Shown one piece after another: positions 46,414 through 56,176 of a DNA stretch of 64,000 nt. The notes beneath the pieces were generated by a model. The model did not search any database and was not told where the DNA came from. It worked only from the letters and a program-made list of their open reading frames with translations. Numbering within the stretch: the first letter of the stretch is position 1; the number at the start of each line of letters is the position of its first letter. The DNA comes from Onchidella celtica. Taxonomy: Eukaryota; Mollusca; Gastropoda; Systellommatophora; Onchidiidae. Position numbers and translations under genes: made by a program. The DNA lies in assembly GCA_963931925.1 (NCBI GenBank), contig OZ007567.1:89260998-89324997 (forward strand). Direction: 5' to 3'.

Positions 46414-49400
46414 CTAGTTCGACCTTCTCATCTCTTCCTCCCTGAATCTGGCTGGCTTGTTAGCAACATAGCCTCGAGCCATACGAGTGACAGGTCTATT
46501 TGTAGACACTGTTTCTGGAGGGGATTTGACGACTCTAGAATTTGAACTAGGTGTTGCAGGAATATCTTGGGTTTGTTCGTTATCTTGCAGCACATCATCT
46601 GGAGGATCTGGGCTTGGATCTTGATCAGGAAACGAAGACGGTACTGCTTGAAGGTGTTTCCGGTTTCTGCGCAGCACCCGGTCAGGTGTTTTCACCAAAT
46701 ATGTTCGGTGATCTGGATTTGTTGCAATGACAGTTCCTGGTCCGGTCCACTTGTTTTCTTCATCTGTCTTGAGAAGAACTTTCTGTCCAGACTCCAGTTG
46801 TTTCAGTTGTCTTGCGCCATGTCTGTTGTCGTAATTCCTTTTGTATCTTGTTTTCGTTTCTTTTGCTCTGTCTTGGATGTCTTGGTTGTTGACTTGTCGA
46901 GGGTAAAGGTTCCTCGGCAATGTGGGAACTTTTGTTCTCAGTTGTCGTCCCATCAGGGCGACTGCTGGGCTCACTCCAGTCGTTGAGAGAATTGTGTTTC
47001 TGTAGTTCATCAGAGCTACCTCTAATGAATTCTGTTTCAAAAGTTTCTTTGCAACCTTCACAGCACTTTCGGCTTGTCCGTTGGACTGAGGAAAGTGTGG
47101 ACTACTGGTCACATGTTGAAAGTCAAAGTCTTTAGCAAAGAGTTTGAATTCTCTGCACTGAAATTGTGGTCCATTGTCACTAGCCAGAGTTTCACAAATT
47201 CCGTGAGTTGCAAAAATGTTTGTTAGCTTCTGGATGATAGCTTGAGATGTTGTAGAATTCAGTTTTACTACTTCGATCCATTTTGAGTAGTAATCGACTA
47301 CGACTAAGTATTCATTTTTCCCATGTGTAGCGAGATCTACTGCAATTTTCTGCCATGGCCTCTCAGGTAGGTCAGTTGGTATTAATGGTTCATTCCGCTG
47401 GGAGGGTCTATTTTCTCTGCAGGAGAGACAGTTCTGAATCATGTTCTTGATATCTCTCGTGATGCCGGGCCACCACACGGATGCGTCAGCATTCTGTCTG
47501 CACTTTTCGATTCCTTGGTGAGTCTCATGTAGTTTAGAGAGAATGTAATCTCTTTGAGAATGAGGGACTACTATTCGGTTGTTGAAAACTAACAATCCAT
47601 TCACAATAGACAGTTCTCCTTGCACTTGTTGAAAATTTTGTAGTGTTTTAGGTACCTCTTTTGGCCAGCCATCCATCACAAAATGCATCACTTTCTGTAT
47701 GTCTGTATCTTTCTTGCTTTCTTCCCTCAGATTTTCTAATCGTGAAGCAGTGACGGGCCAAAAGCTTTCCAGAGATTCCACATAAGCCTCTACATTCTGT
47801 CCTGTTTCTTTATCTTGAGTTGTATGGTAATTCATTGGACTTCTAGAGAGAGCATCAGCAATGACGAGCTCTTTCCCTGGCACATGAATGACATTGTAGT
47901 TGAATCTTAAAAGTCTCATCAGTAGTCTTTGGCATCTGGCAGGGCATTTATCTAAATCTTTTTTCTTCATCAATGGAACCAATGGTTTATGGTCTGTTTG
48001 TAATTCAAAGTTATCAAGACCAATTAGGTATTTTCCAAATTTTTCACATGCATAGACCGAAGCCAAACATTCTTTCTCTATTTGGGCATAACCTTTTTCT
48101 GTTTCTGTCAATGTTCTAGATGCAAATGCTATGGGCTGAAGTTTGCTTCCTTTCATCTGTATTAACACTGCTCCCAACCCAAAACTGCTGCTGTCTGCAC
48201 TGACAATTGTTTCACAGTTAATGTCAAAGAATCCCAAGGTTGTAGCTTCTGCTATTTTCTTCTTTGCAAGGTTGAATGCATTTTTCTGCTCTGCTCCCCA
48301 CTGATATTTTTCTGACTTTTTCATCAAATCAGTCAAAGGTTTCAAAATTGTAGCTAGTGATGGAACAAATTTACTCATGTAATTGAGTAACCCACACACA
48401 GTGCGTAGCTCTGTCAATGATGTTGGCGGCTGTAGTTTCTGTATGGCCTCCACCTTTTCAGGATTTGGTTTTATTCCCTCCTTGTTTATGAGATGTCCAA
48501 AGTATTTCACCTCTTTCTGTCTGAAACAACATTTTTCTTTATTTAATTTCAGTCCTGATTGTTCTATTCTCTCCAAAACAGCTTCTAGTTTTCTATCGTG
48601 ATCCTCTATGTCTTTCCCATAGATGATGGTATCATCCATAATGACTTCACAACCTGGCAGGCCTTTTAAAGTCTCTTTCATTTTTGATTGGAATACTTCA
48701 GGACCTAATGATATTCCCATGGGTACTCTCTGGAAACAGTATTTTCCAAACGGTGTGATGAAAGTTGTGAGCATGCTGCTGTCTTCCTCGAGGGGAATTT
48801 GGAAGAAACCAGAGGTTGCGTCTAGTGTAGAAAAGACTGTTGCGCCATTGAATTTGGGAGCGATATCCTCTAAGTTTGGAAGCATGCAGTAGTTTCTTTT
48901 CACTGAAAGATTTAACTTCTTGAAATCCACACAGATCCGAACTTGCTTGTTTGGTTTTACTACTGGGACCATTGGGGCACACCATTCTGTAGGTTCATTA
49001 ACTTTTCTTATTACCCCATTTCTTTCCATCCTTTCCAGTTCTTCTTTTACTTTACTTTCTAAAGGGAATGGTACTCTTCTTGCTGTTGCAACATTATATG
49101 GTTCAGCATCTTTGTTTAATGTTATTTTTACTGGTTCAGTTTTCAACAGTCCGGCAGCACCAAAAACTTGTTTTCTTAGTTCAGGTTTTAATTTTTCTGT
49201 GCGTTCTATGTCTTCTATGTGCCTGATTAAGCCTAGAGCTTCGGCCACATTTCTGCTGAGTAAATTGCTACCTTCTTTGTTGTTTAAGACCACAACTCTG
49301 AATTCAAAGGTCTTTTCCTTTCTCTTTGTCTTCGCTGTGAACTCTCTTTTCACTTGAATATTTCCTCCTGGTGAGGTTAGATTCAGTTTACATTGATGCA

Positions 49401-49836
49401 ATGTCGGTTTGGTTCTCAACCTTTGAAATGTTTTCTGAGTAATACAAGTAATGTCAGCTCCTGTGTCCACTTTGAAAGGAACATTTGTATTCTGAATGTT
49501 GAGCATCGTGCTCCATGGTGGAGATTTGTCTGAAATGACTGTATCTATTGAAAATGTTTGTTCAAATTCTTCAGTCACCTCTCTAATGTTTGACCTGCAC
49601 ATTTTGGCAAAATGATTTGCTTTATGACACTTGTGGCAGGTTCTCCCTTTTGCTGGGCATTGGTCACGTGGGTGACCTTTCCCACACCTGCGACAATTTT
49701 GATACTGAACACTGGTAGGTCTGTGATGATTATGATTATAAGGTTTCTTATGTGGTTTGTGACCTTGTTGTGGTGCTGTTGCCCCTTTGTAATGCTTTTC
49801 ATTCTTTTTAAATCCACCTGATTTTACTCTACTCAT
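46414..49836 (-). CDS. Gypsy pol polyprotein: CCHC knuckle, protease, RT, RNase H, integrase
   Basis: Single 1,140-codon frame from ATG at 49836. Domains in order: zinc knuckles about 49-80 (CRRCGKGHPRDQC, CHKCHKANHFAKMC); retroviral-type aspartic protease with VDTGADITCI about 138; reverse transcriptase about 280-450 with STLDATSGFFQIPL and the catalytic VIMDDTIIYG (first position Met instead of Val); RNase H about 545-670 with IVSADSSSFGLGAVLI and YAQIEKECLA; integrase HHCC (ETHQGIEKC ... CLSCRENRP) about 780-830; integrase core with DLATHG, SDNGPQF and NGQAESAVK supplying D, D and E. These all appear intact. A basic C-terminus follows. The start overlaps the stop of the gag remnant (ATGAGTAG). 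It encodes the copy-and-integrate machinery of the element, not a host gene. Confidence 0.95.
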   Translation of the reverse strand: MSRVKSGGFKKNEKHYKGATAPQQGHKPHKKPYNHNHHRPTSVQYQNCRRCGKGHPRDQCPAKGRTCHKCHKANHFAKMCRSNIREVTEEFEQTFSIDTVISDKSPPWSTMLNIQNTNVPFKVDTGADITCITQKTFQRLRTKPTLHQCKLNLTSPGGNIQVKREFTAKTKRKEKTFEFRVVVLNNKEGSNLLSRNVAEALGLIRHIEDIERTEKLKPELRKQVFGAAGLLKTEPVKITLNKDAEPYNVATARRVPFPLESKVKEELERMERNGVIRKVNEPTEWCAPMVPVVKPNKQVRICVDFKKLNLSVKRNYCMLPNLEDIAPKFNGATVFSTLDATSGFFQIPLEEDSSMLTTFITPFGKYCFQRVPMGISLGPEVFQSKMKETLKGLPGCEVIMDDTIIYGKDIEDHDRKLEAVLERIEQSGLKLNKEKCCFRQKEVKYFGHLINKEGIKPNPEKVEAIQKLQPPTSLTELRTVCGLLNYMSKFVPSLATILKPLTDLMKKSEKYQWGAEQKNAFNLAKKKIAEATTLGFFDINCETIVSADSSSFGLGAVLIQMKGSKLQPIAFASRTLTETEKGYAQIEKECLASVYACEKFGKYLIGLDNFELQTDHKPLVPLMKKKDLDKCPARCQRLLMRLLRFNYNVIHVPGKELVIADALSRSPMNYHTTQDKETGQNVEAYVESLESFWPVTASRLENLREESKKDTDIQKVMHFVMDGWPKEVPKTLQNFQQVQGELSIVNGLLVFNNRIVVPHSQRDYILSKLHETHQGIEKCRQNADASVWWPGITRDIKNMIQNCLSCRENRPSQRNEPLIPTDLPERPWQKIAVDLATHGKNEYLVVVDYYSKWIEVVKLNSTTSQAIIQKLTNIFATHGICETLASDNGPQFQCREFKLFAKDFDFQHVTSSPHFPQSNGQAESAVKVAKKLLKQNSLEVALMNYRNTILSTTGVSPAVALMGRQLRTKVPTLPRNLYPRQVNNQDIQDRAKETKTRYKRNYDNRHGARQLKQLESGQKVLLKTDEENKWTGPGTVIATNPDHRTYLVKTPDRVLRRNRKHLQAVPSSFPDQDPSPDPPDDVLQDNEQTQDIPATPSSNSRVVKSPPETVSTNRPVTRMARGYVANKPARFREEEMRRSN

Positions 49837-49960
49837 CTGAGTTTGCTGTGGCTATCTCGTATCCATCAAAGATGTGCTCCAGCCTGCGGACCCATCTAGG
49901 CCATCGAACTGCGGCACCTTCAGTGTGGCAATCGAATTGTTCATACGGTGGGAGATTCAT
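49829..49960 (-). pseudogene. Gag remnant of the gypsy element
   Basis: A 43-codon frame from ATG at 49960 beginning MNLPPYEQFDCHTEG and containing RWPRWVRRLEHIF, the usual start of an invertebrate gypsy gag. It ends at TAG (49831-49829) just as pol begins. The capsid part, normally 200 or more residues, is absent, so gag was deleted internally and fused close to the zinc-knuckle region. Confidence 0.75.
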
Positions 49961-50212
49961 GATGGACTCTGTGGTGTAGATCTAGTAGATTTGGCTCAGG
50001 TCTGAACTCATAGACTCTGCACTGTGTCGATCTATTCTTGCTGTCAGGTCTGATCTCATAGACTCTGCTCTATCGATAATAGGTCTTGGTTCATGGGCTT
50101 GGCTTAGGGGCCTTTTTTTTTTTTTTTTTTTCAGATACGTCTAGATTCTAGATCTGGTAATGCCAGCTACTTTAACTGACAACATGTTTGTCAGATCCCA
50201 CTTCTGACACCA

Positions 50213-50425
50213 TGTTTGGGTTCGTATTGTATTGATTTAGTGAACCAGACCATCAGGTACAAGACAATGTTAATTCAACACAACAGACTCCACGTGTAGC
50301 CATTTCATAACTTCCTGTATTCTCTTCTGTCGCTCTTTTACAATGAAGTCACAGACAGTCATATTAATAATAATCTAGAGTAAGTCTAAAATCCTAAACA
50401 ATGTATTTAATATGATACCAGAACA
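50213..50425 (-). repeat. 5' LTR of the gypsy element
   Basis: In element orientation it runs TGTTCTGG ... GAACCCAAACA, giving TG...CA ends, and is followed at once by the primer-binding site. The flank beyond 50425 begins GTTC, the same four bases that border the other LTR, a possible 4-bp target duplication. Confidence 0.88.
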
Positions 50426-51104
50426 GTTCTACATGGTATTTTCGTTGTACCGCCATTCTCGTTATACTGCCAATTTTCTGTTTGCCCCTTACTTGGCGGT
50501 ATAACGAGGTTTTACTGTACAATTTAATGGGTCCACAGCGAGGTGACCGGATTAAATAGGTCAGATAGGCAGGGTCTTGGGGGTCAGTGTGTCATGGGCT
50601 GGCTGCGTGTGTGTAGCATCCCGAGCCCACCACATTATTGCCGAGTAAGAATTTTACAGCCAAACGATGTAATGTCGCAAATACAGTGAAGCGTTTCTTT
50701 CTTTGAGAAAATATACTAAATTTGTTTTTGAAAAATGTGATTTGTTATGTTAACCTTAGTACATAGATATTTTAGGGCAATCATCGTCAGAACTTTAATA
50801 ACTGAACTGGATTCTTAATTTGGCCACATTTTGGCCGACTATTGCGGCTCCAGCCGGCGGCATTGTCCATTAGTTCAAAACAAACATGTCTGTAGCATCA
50901 GTTGATTGTGTATTTTTCTTCTGGGATTATTGTATGAACCAGTCAACTTGATCTTGTCACGGACCATGAAAACATTCGCTAATCATTCATGGAATTTCAT
51001 TCCTGAGTTTCTTGGGTTGTAGATCTATTCTGTGTTTCTATACTTTTGAAAACATAGGACTAACCTAGAACAACATAGATCTAGATCTAGATCTAGACGT
51101 CTAG

Positions 51105-52972
51105 ATTTCTCAGAGGCAGAGGGCCTACACCCTTGAAGACCTTACATTGGCCTTCACGTGGTACGCTAAGAGTAGAGCTCTGTATTCAAGCTTGAGAGAG
51201 CAACTTCAACTTCCAGCAGTCTCTACCCTCCGAAAAATCACTAGCGTGTCAAAGAGCGTATCTGACAACAAACTGTTTACCTCTTTTTTCAACAACCTGG
51301 ACAGCCGCAGCAGAGGGTGCATACTCATAATTGATGAAATATATGTGAAGGCATCCATCACATATCGGGGTGGTTCTCTTTATAGATATGCAGAGGATCG
51401 ACCTGGGCAGCCAGCCAACACTCTCTTGTGTATCATGGTAAAGTGCTTCTTTGGCTCAAAGAAATTCCTTGCAAAACTGGTCCCATGCAATGCACTCAAC
51501 GCTGAATTCCAGTTTAAAATTGTCTGTGACATCATTTCTGAACTTGAAGAATCCGGGGCCATGGTTCATGCACTGATAAATGACAACAATAGACTAAATC
51601 AGCGATTTTTAAAAATGTTTGTCGCAGAGAATCCCAACACCCCTTGGGTCGTACAATCTCCAACAGATCCAACAAAGCAGCTCTTCCTCATTTACGACCC
51701 TGTTCATCTGATGAAAAATTTGAGAAATAATTGGCTAACTGAAAAAACTCAGTCACTATCATTCAAAGTAAGCCCTGTCTCTGATCTCAAAACAGCTCGG
51801 TGGGATGACCTGAAAAAACTGTACAACCATGAATGCACAACAAACTTGAAATTATCATGTCTGACAAAGTCTTCTATTCAGCCCTCAAACATTCAAAAGC
51901 AAAATGTTTCATTAGCATTACAAGTGTTTTCAGAGAAGACCAGTGCTGCACTCAAGTCAACTTCCATCTCCACACACGACCCTTCATTCACAGACACAGC
52001 TACATTCATAGATCTCATACTCCGATTATGGAAAACCTTCAACACCAAAGCCCCCTTTCAAGCCATCAGAAACAATGATCCAGACAGAGCAGTCATTACA
52101 GACACATCAAACTCTAAACAAATTTCTACACTTCAAGATTGGGCCAGACGTGCAAAAGAGATGGAGCCTGTCAGTGCTCCACGACAGAAATCGCTTGCCC
52201 GTGACACAGCAAAGGCTTTACACTGGACGTGCAACTGCCTCATCTCTGTTGCAGAACATCTACTGACCACTGATGACCCTACTCGTCATCAATATGTTGC
52301 CCTTGGCTTTTTTACCCAAGACGACATTGAGCATCACTTCGGGCACTTCAGGATGGCTGCTGGTTGCAAGTACAACATCACAGCAGAGGACGTGGCACAT
52401 ACTCATGCCATTGACAAGACGAAGTTGATGCTCAACCTCCAAGCCTTGGATATCACTTATGATCAGTCTTCGCACAGATGTAATCAATGTGTGAATATCA
52501 CACTGGCTGATGCAGAGCTTTTGCTTATGGACGACCTACCCAGCAAATTGGATAATGTGGCCCCGGATGTAAAAATTTCCTTGTTTCACATCGGTGGATA
52601 TATTGCTCACAAGGAAAATGGACTGACAGGAGATTCGAATGAATTGCCAGAGGAGATCAGGAAATATACTGACACTCTAAGCAGAGGTGGTCTTGTTTAT
52701 CCTGCGAAAGACCTTTTCACTTTCATTACTTATTGTTACCTCTTCGCCTTTGCCTCAAGTGACAATACCTGCAGAAGCCGTTTGATGCATATATCTTCAA
52801 GAAATTCACCACCACCTACCGCATGGACATTCAAATTGGTGATAAAGCCATCCGAAGGATCATCAACATCTTGATGAAAAATCTGTCAGCAAACAGAACC
52901 ACAAGCATCAGAGACAGTCAAGCGCCCCCAAATGCAAAGCGTAGCAAAGTTGCCAAGCTGTCGTCACAATAA
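51105..52972 (+). pseudogene. P-element/THAP9-type transposase, N-terminus missing, one late frame break
   Basis: The open frame from about 51105 (ISQRQRAYTLEDLTLAFTWY) runs to 52874. Motifs: LPAVSTLRKIT; GCILIIDEIYVKASITY (first catalytic Asp); ALINDNNRLNQRFLKMF; FLIYDPVHLMKNLRNNWL; FFTQDDIEHHFGHFRMAAG (likely catalytic Glu region); HIGGYIAHKE; LSRGGLVYPAKDLF. These follow the RNase H-like fold of P-type transposases. A one-base deletion near 52755-52775 moves the last part to another frame, which reads QYLQKPFDAYIFKKFTTTYR to TAA at 52972. There is no ATG; the start looks like an exon after an AG acceptor, and no THAP exon is found upstream. Related in its C-terminus to 4456-5719. A Kolobok-type THAP transposase is the main alternative. 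Confidence 0.83.
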
Positions 52973-53112
52973 CAGGTGAGTAACATTTGTATTTTTTTCA
53001 GGGAAAACATGCTGTTTGGAAGATAATGTAATACTTTGAAAACTGGTACCTTCACAGGAAAAGCAACTGCAGCATGACTAACAGCATGACTAATTTTCCC
53101 CACCCATCACAG

Positions 53113-53183
53113 TACTCTCTCTCTCTTTCTCTCTCTCTTACTCGCTCTCTCTCTCTCTCTTACTCGCTCTCTCTCTCTCTCTT
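53113..53183. repeat. CT microsatellite
   Basis: (CT)n tracts are interrupted by TTACTCG at regular intervals. Simple repeat, no other content. Confidence 0.9.
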
Positions 53184-53760
53184 TAGAGTGCTCCTTTATG
53201 CGAATATTTTTTAGGCCTATATATGCCTAGAACTAACTGTACCATGATAAACAAAAACCGTCATGATAGAATCACATCTCTCGCTAGCCTACCTCTCACT
53301 TCGTTTGCCTCACTTGCTCCCCGCATCGTCCGATGGGCCCCACGCCCCGCGGCGAGGCACACAAGCCCACAACACGCTTGACGTAATTTAGCGGCTATCA
53401 GACCTATACTATTCCGTTCACCTAGGTCCACAGACAAATCGGAGACCATCAGGCGCTGCCTGATATTTTTCGTGCGATCAGCGTCAGATTTGGGAGTGGC
53501 AGGCAGGAAGTGAGAATTCCTTTGAAATTTGACATCGCGGAAGATAAAAAAAGGGTGTTAAAAATATTGAAATACTTATCACAGCCCAAAACTAATTGCA
53601 TTTTCGGAATCAGTGCCCCAAAATTAGCAAAATGGTTTGCGAGGAACTCGATTTGATGCATTATTTAGGGTTTTAAGTTTTTATGAAAAATACAATTTGC
53701 CCTTGTGCATTCTTGTGCAATGTGGGCTTCAATGTTTTCTTTTTGTTACTTTTATCTTGA

Positions 53761-53784
53761 ATGGGATGGGATGGGATGGGATGG
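53761..53784. repeat. ATGGG pentanucleotide repeat
   Basis: Nearly five units of ATGGG in tandem. Short G-rich microsatellite inside the level-3 element. Confidence 0.85.
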
Positions 53785-54027
53785 AGATATCTCCGTTAGG
53801 AAAAATTTGCATTTGCCAGTCTTCTCAAGGTGTGAAACTTAATAAATTCATTCTCCATTTTATACACGACCATGGCTATTTGGTCAGGAAACAATGCTAC
53901 AACATTTATTGAAATATATAGATCGATCCAAAGAATGTCTTTGGAAAATTAAGTCCAAGGACTATAGCGAAGTGTTGATGTGGACTAATTGCCTCTCTCA
54001 TCACTGTGGGTTGTTTTTCAATCAAAG

Positions 54028-54135
54028 GACTCACAGCGCTTAGCAGTTGAAAATAATTATGTCCCTTCATCCATCCTCAAAAAATGGTTGAAATCTCCAG
54101 GAAAAGCTCTTATTTCTACTAGAAGGTTTGTGTGA
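54028..54135 (+). CDS. Possible extra exon of the level-3 element
   Basis: After a pyrimidine-rich AG (TTTTTCAATCAAAG) an open stretch reads DSQRLAVENNYVPSSILKKW and ends RRFV-stop. The composition is protein-like but I recognise no family. It lies 1.1 kb after the transposase stop, inside the same element. Confidence 0.2.
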   Translation, partial: DSQRLAVENNYVPSSILKKWLKSPGKALISTRRFV

Positions 54136-55268
54136 GTGAAAACATTTATTTTTAAAAGCCAGTCTTTCGTGCAAATCATACAGCTTCTTCCTTTTTCTTG
54201 GTTATTTACAAGCACACACAGGAACAAGCAAATCATCTACGTAGTCGTCACAATGAGACATTGTGGCTTTCTGATTCAAGAGTGAAATCAAATCTAGTTT
54301 TAAAGGATTAAGGAAGTCGTGACATCACTTCCTAAATTGAACGACAGATCGTTACGTGCAAGCACAATACACAGGACGGATAAAACTTAACAGATCACGC
54401 GAGCGATACATCGGTTCCGATTCACCTGCGCGTGTAAATGGGCCTTAAGACCCAATCAGAAACAAGCTCTGAAATAATCTTTGCCCCAAATGCCCACATT
54501 GGTTTATTAGTATGTGTCAATCAGGAGGAAAACTTTGTGTAGGGCTTGGGAGGGTGTGGCTAGTTATCAGGCTTCATTCTCACACTACAGCTGTCACAGT
54601 GTCAGTTTGGAATCATAAGTCAGATCATTGGTTAGAGACTGACAGACTAAGGTTTTGCTGGTTAATTCATTATCAAGCATGATAAGGCATAGCAGCGAAT
54701 GTTTTGATACCGATCAATAAAAACCGAACCACATGGACAGCATATGTGGTCATCTTATAGCTGCACGGGTCAGTGACCCCAGATAAGATTCTCCGTAAGG
54801 TCACTGACCGGGCAAGGGCTTTACGGGTAGTGTGCAGGGTGAGCATTAATTGTGGCCTCCCGCATCACGAGGGTTAACTCATTGTGTGACCTATTCTGCA
54901 ACATTCCAGCGAGCAACCCTGCAGAAATCAGACACATAGGATTGACATCAAGTTTTCAGATATGAATGAAATCGTTCCTACATTGATCTGCTGATTACAA
55001 CATCGGCCCGATGTCAGTTCAGCATATGGAATCCACCCGTATGATAGTTCTTCTTCTTCTCGTGTAGTTGATTCGTCTGTTTACTAGACGATCCCTCAAC
55101 TGCACCATATGCGACTCGACGCTACTGCTCTGAGGCTAAAACAGGCTAAAACAGCATATATTAAGACCATTTAAAATATATCGTTGTGTAAATTCTTTTG
55201 TATATATATCTCTGGTTAAAAATATCTCTTGGCATCAAGATTGTGCACAGAAATAGACCCGCACTTTA

Positions 55269-55430
55269 AATACAATGGTAGCTGCAATGGATAATTATGT
55301 TCTTCAATTCATTACAAAAAGCCGTTGCAGACGATAGTTTTTGGACTTCTGCCGGGAGGTTGTTCCACATCCTGATGACACTAGGGTAAAAAGAGTAAAG
55401 ATGGCTGTTAATCCGTGAGCTTGGGATCTA
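55269..55430 (-). pseudogene. 3' tail of a LINE ORF2
   Basis: The minus strand reads INSHLYSFYPSVIRMWNNLP, then AEVQKLSSATAF and NELKN before a stop. The FYPSVIRMWNNLP block is typical of the extreme C-terminus of CR1/Jockey-like LINEs (R-x-W-N-x-L-P). Only the 5'-truncated end is present, as is usual for LINE insertions. Confidence 0.7.
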
Positions 55431-55519
55431 GGTTATAAATTAAGCCTAGCCTACTTCGGACTAACAGATGCTGGCTAGATTTGGGCACTGGCAGTTTACA
55501 CCTACAATAACATGCGTCA

Positions 55520-55957
55520 TTATGCTTGAATTTTGCATCCTGAACGAAACGAAGCCACTTCCTGTAAAGCAGCTGAAACTGCAAATGTCTCCGCGTCTAT
55601 CAAGTTGCTTGCAAGCCGTGCACCAAATGGAGACAAGTCTGGGCTACAAGACGAGACTGAAACAGATTTTCTAGGAAATGGGTGACGTAGGCTAACTGAA
55701 GCCGGGCAACACACAAGTATCGTGTTTTCTTTGTTAAAAGTTATTCGAATACTATATGCTATCATCCAAGTTCCGTTTGCTGTATCGTGGCTATCCGTTC
55801 CTTCCACCCGTAGTTGTACGTCTGTATGCTTCCACCTATGGAAAGCATGAACACCGCTCCCGGTAACAATTTCAGTAGATTGACTGAACTCTGTAGTTGA
55901 TAACTTTCTGTCCATTAGTATATCAAGAACAGGTTTGATCGGAAGACGTATCAACAC
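55520..55957 (-). CDS. Unrecognised open frame
   Basis: 145 codons open from an ATG, with no known domain. It includes FHRWKHTDVQLRVEGTDSHD and WMIAYSIRITF. The amino-acid mix is plausible for a real protein. There are no clear splice partners, and the LINE tail lies next to it on the same strand. It may be coding or chance. Confidence 0.2.
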   Translation of the reverse strand: MLIRLPIKPVLDILMDRKLSTTEFSQSTEIVTGSGVHAFHRWKHTDVQLRVEGTDSHDTANGTWMIAYSIRITFNKENTILVCCPASVSLRHPFPRKSVSVSSCSPDLSPFGARLASNLIDAETFAVSAALQEVASFRSGCKIQA

Positions 55958-56176
55958 TGGGCCTAGCGCTCGCGTTCAGAACTTCCTTCACTGAGAGGTT
56001 GAAAAGGTACCAATTATGTAGCCTAATAATACGACTCCAAAAACCAGGTCGGGAGTTCCTCATAAAAAAATGGACATCCTTGGCCCATATATTTCTACGA
56101 CCTGTTTCGAAAGACTGAGGTGCAGTAAAAAACTTGAAAGTAGGCTAACAGTGAGTAATTAATCCTACCCCTAGGC

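Larger units (their letters stand above)
45642..50425 (-). mobile_element. Nest level 5: gypsy-type LTR retrotransposon
   Basis: LTR-gag remnant-pol-LTR on the minus strand. The two LTR copies are identical over 206 bp, so insertion was recent. The primer-binding site next to the 5' LTR reads TGGTGTCAGAAGTGGGATC, which I recall as complementary to a tRNA-Leu 3' end in other gypsy elements. The polypurine tract AAAAGAAAGGAGA lies directly before the 3' LTR. Pol is open for 1,140 codons, but most of gag is missing, so the copy is probably non-autonomous. Confidence 0.93.
44935..50517 (+). mobile_element. Nest level 4: pogo/Tigger-like element, split by gypsy
   Basis: The ends are CAGTAAAACCTCGCTATACC and the complement of CAGTAAAACCTCGTTATACC, flanked by TA. 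The repeated word TATACCGCCA recurs next to each end. Without the gypsy insertion it is about 800 bp, with no transposase. The near-perfect TIR suggests moderate age. Confidence 0.85.
44842..54445 (+). mobile_element. Nest level 3: element with AGGGCCATTTACA ends, TAA target, carrying a P-type transposase
   Basis: The left end is AGGGCCATTTACATGCAC and the right end is the complement of AGGCCCATTTACACGCGC. Comparison with the empty site in the 25166 copy shows a 3-bp TAA duplication. A subterminal ATCGTTACGTG motif occurs near both ends (about 44906 and 54347). Removing the nested elements leaves about 4 kb that contains the transposase exon at 51105-52972. TAA and GGGCC ends are usual for PIF/Harbinger, whereas the protein is P-type. 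Either this is one element with an unusual combination, or a P-derived piece sits inside a Harbinger-like element. Confidence 0.72.
44473..54849 (+). mobile_element. Nest level 2: piggyBac-like family B element, split by insertion
   Basis: TTAACCCTCACCCTGTGCAG at the left and GTGTGCAGGGTGAGCATTAA at the right, with TTAA at both edges. The parts 44473-44841 and 54446-54849 together equal the intact copy at 25166-25944. The 9.6 kb between them is inserted. Confidence 0.82.
43824..54877 (-). mobile_element. Nest level 1: piggyBac-like family A element, split by insertion
   Basis: In minus orientation it starts at TTAACCCTCGTGATGCGG (TTAA 54874-54877), is interrupted after 28 bp at TTAA, resumes at 44476 and runs to about 43824. 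The resumed part matches 7100-7790. The left edge is approximate. It hosts the family B element as a TTAA insertion. Confidence 0.6.

Noticed and set aside
46414..49836. 1,140-codon frame as a host gene
   Set aside because: It is gypsy pol: flanked by identical LTRs, a primer-binding site and a polypurine tract.
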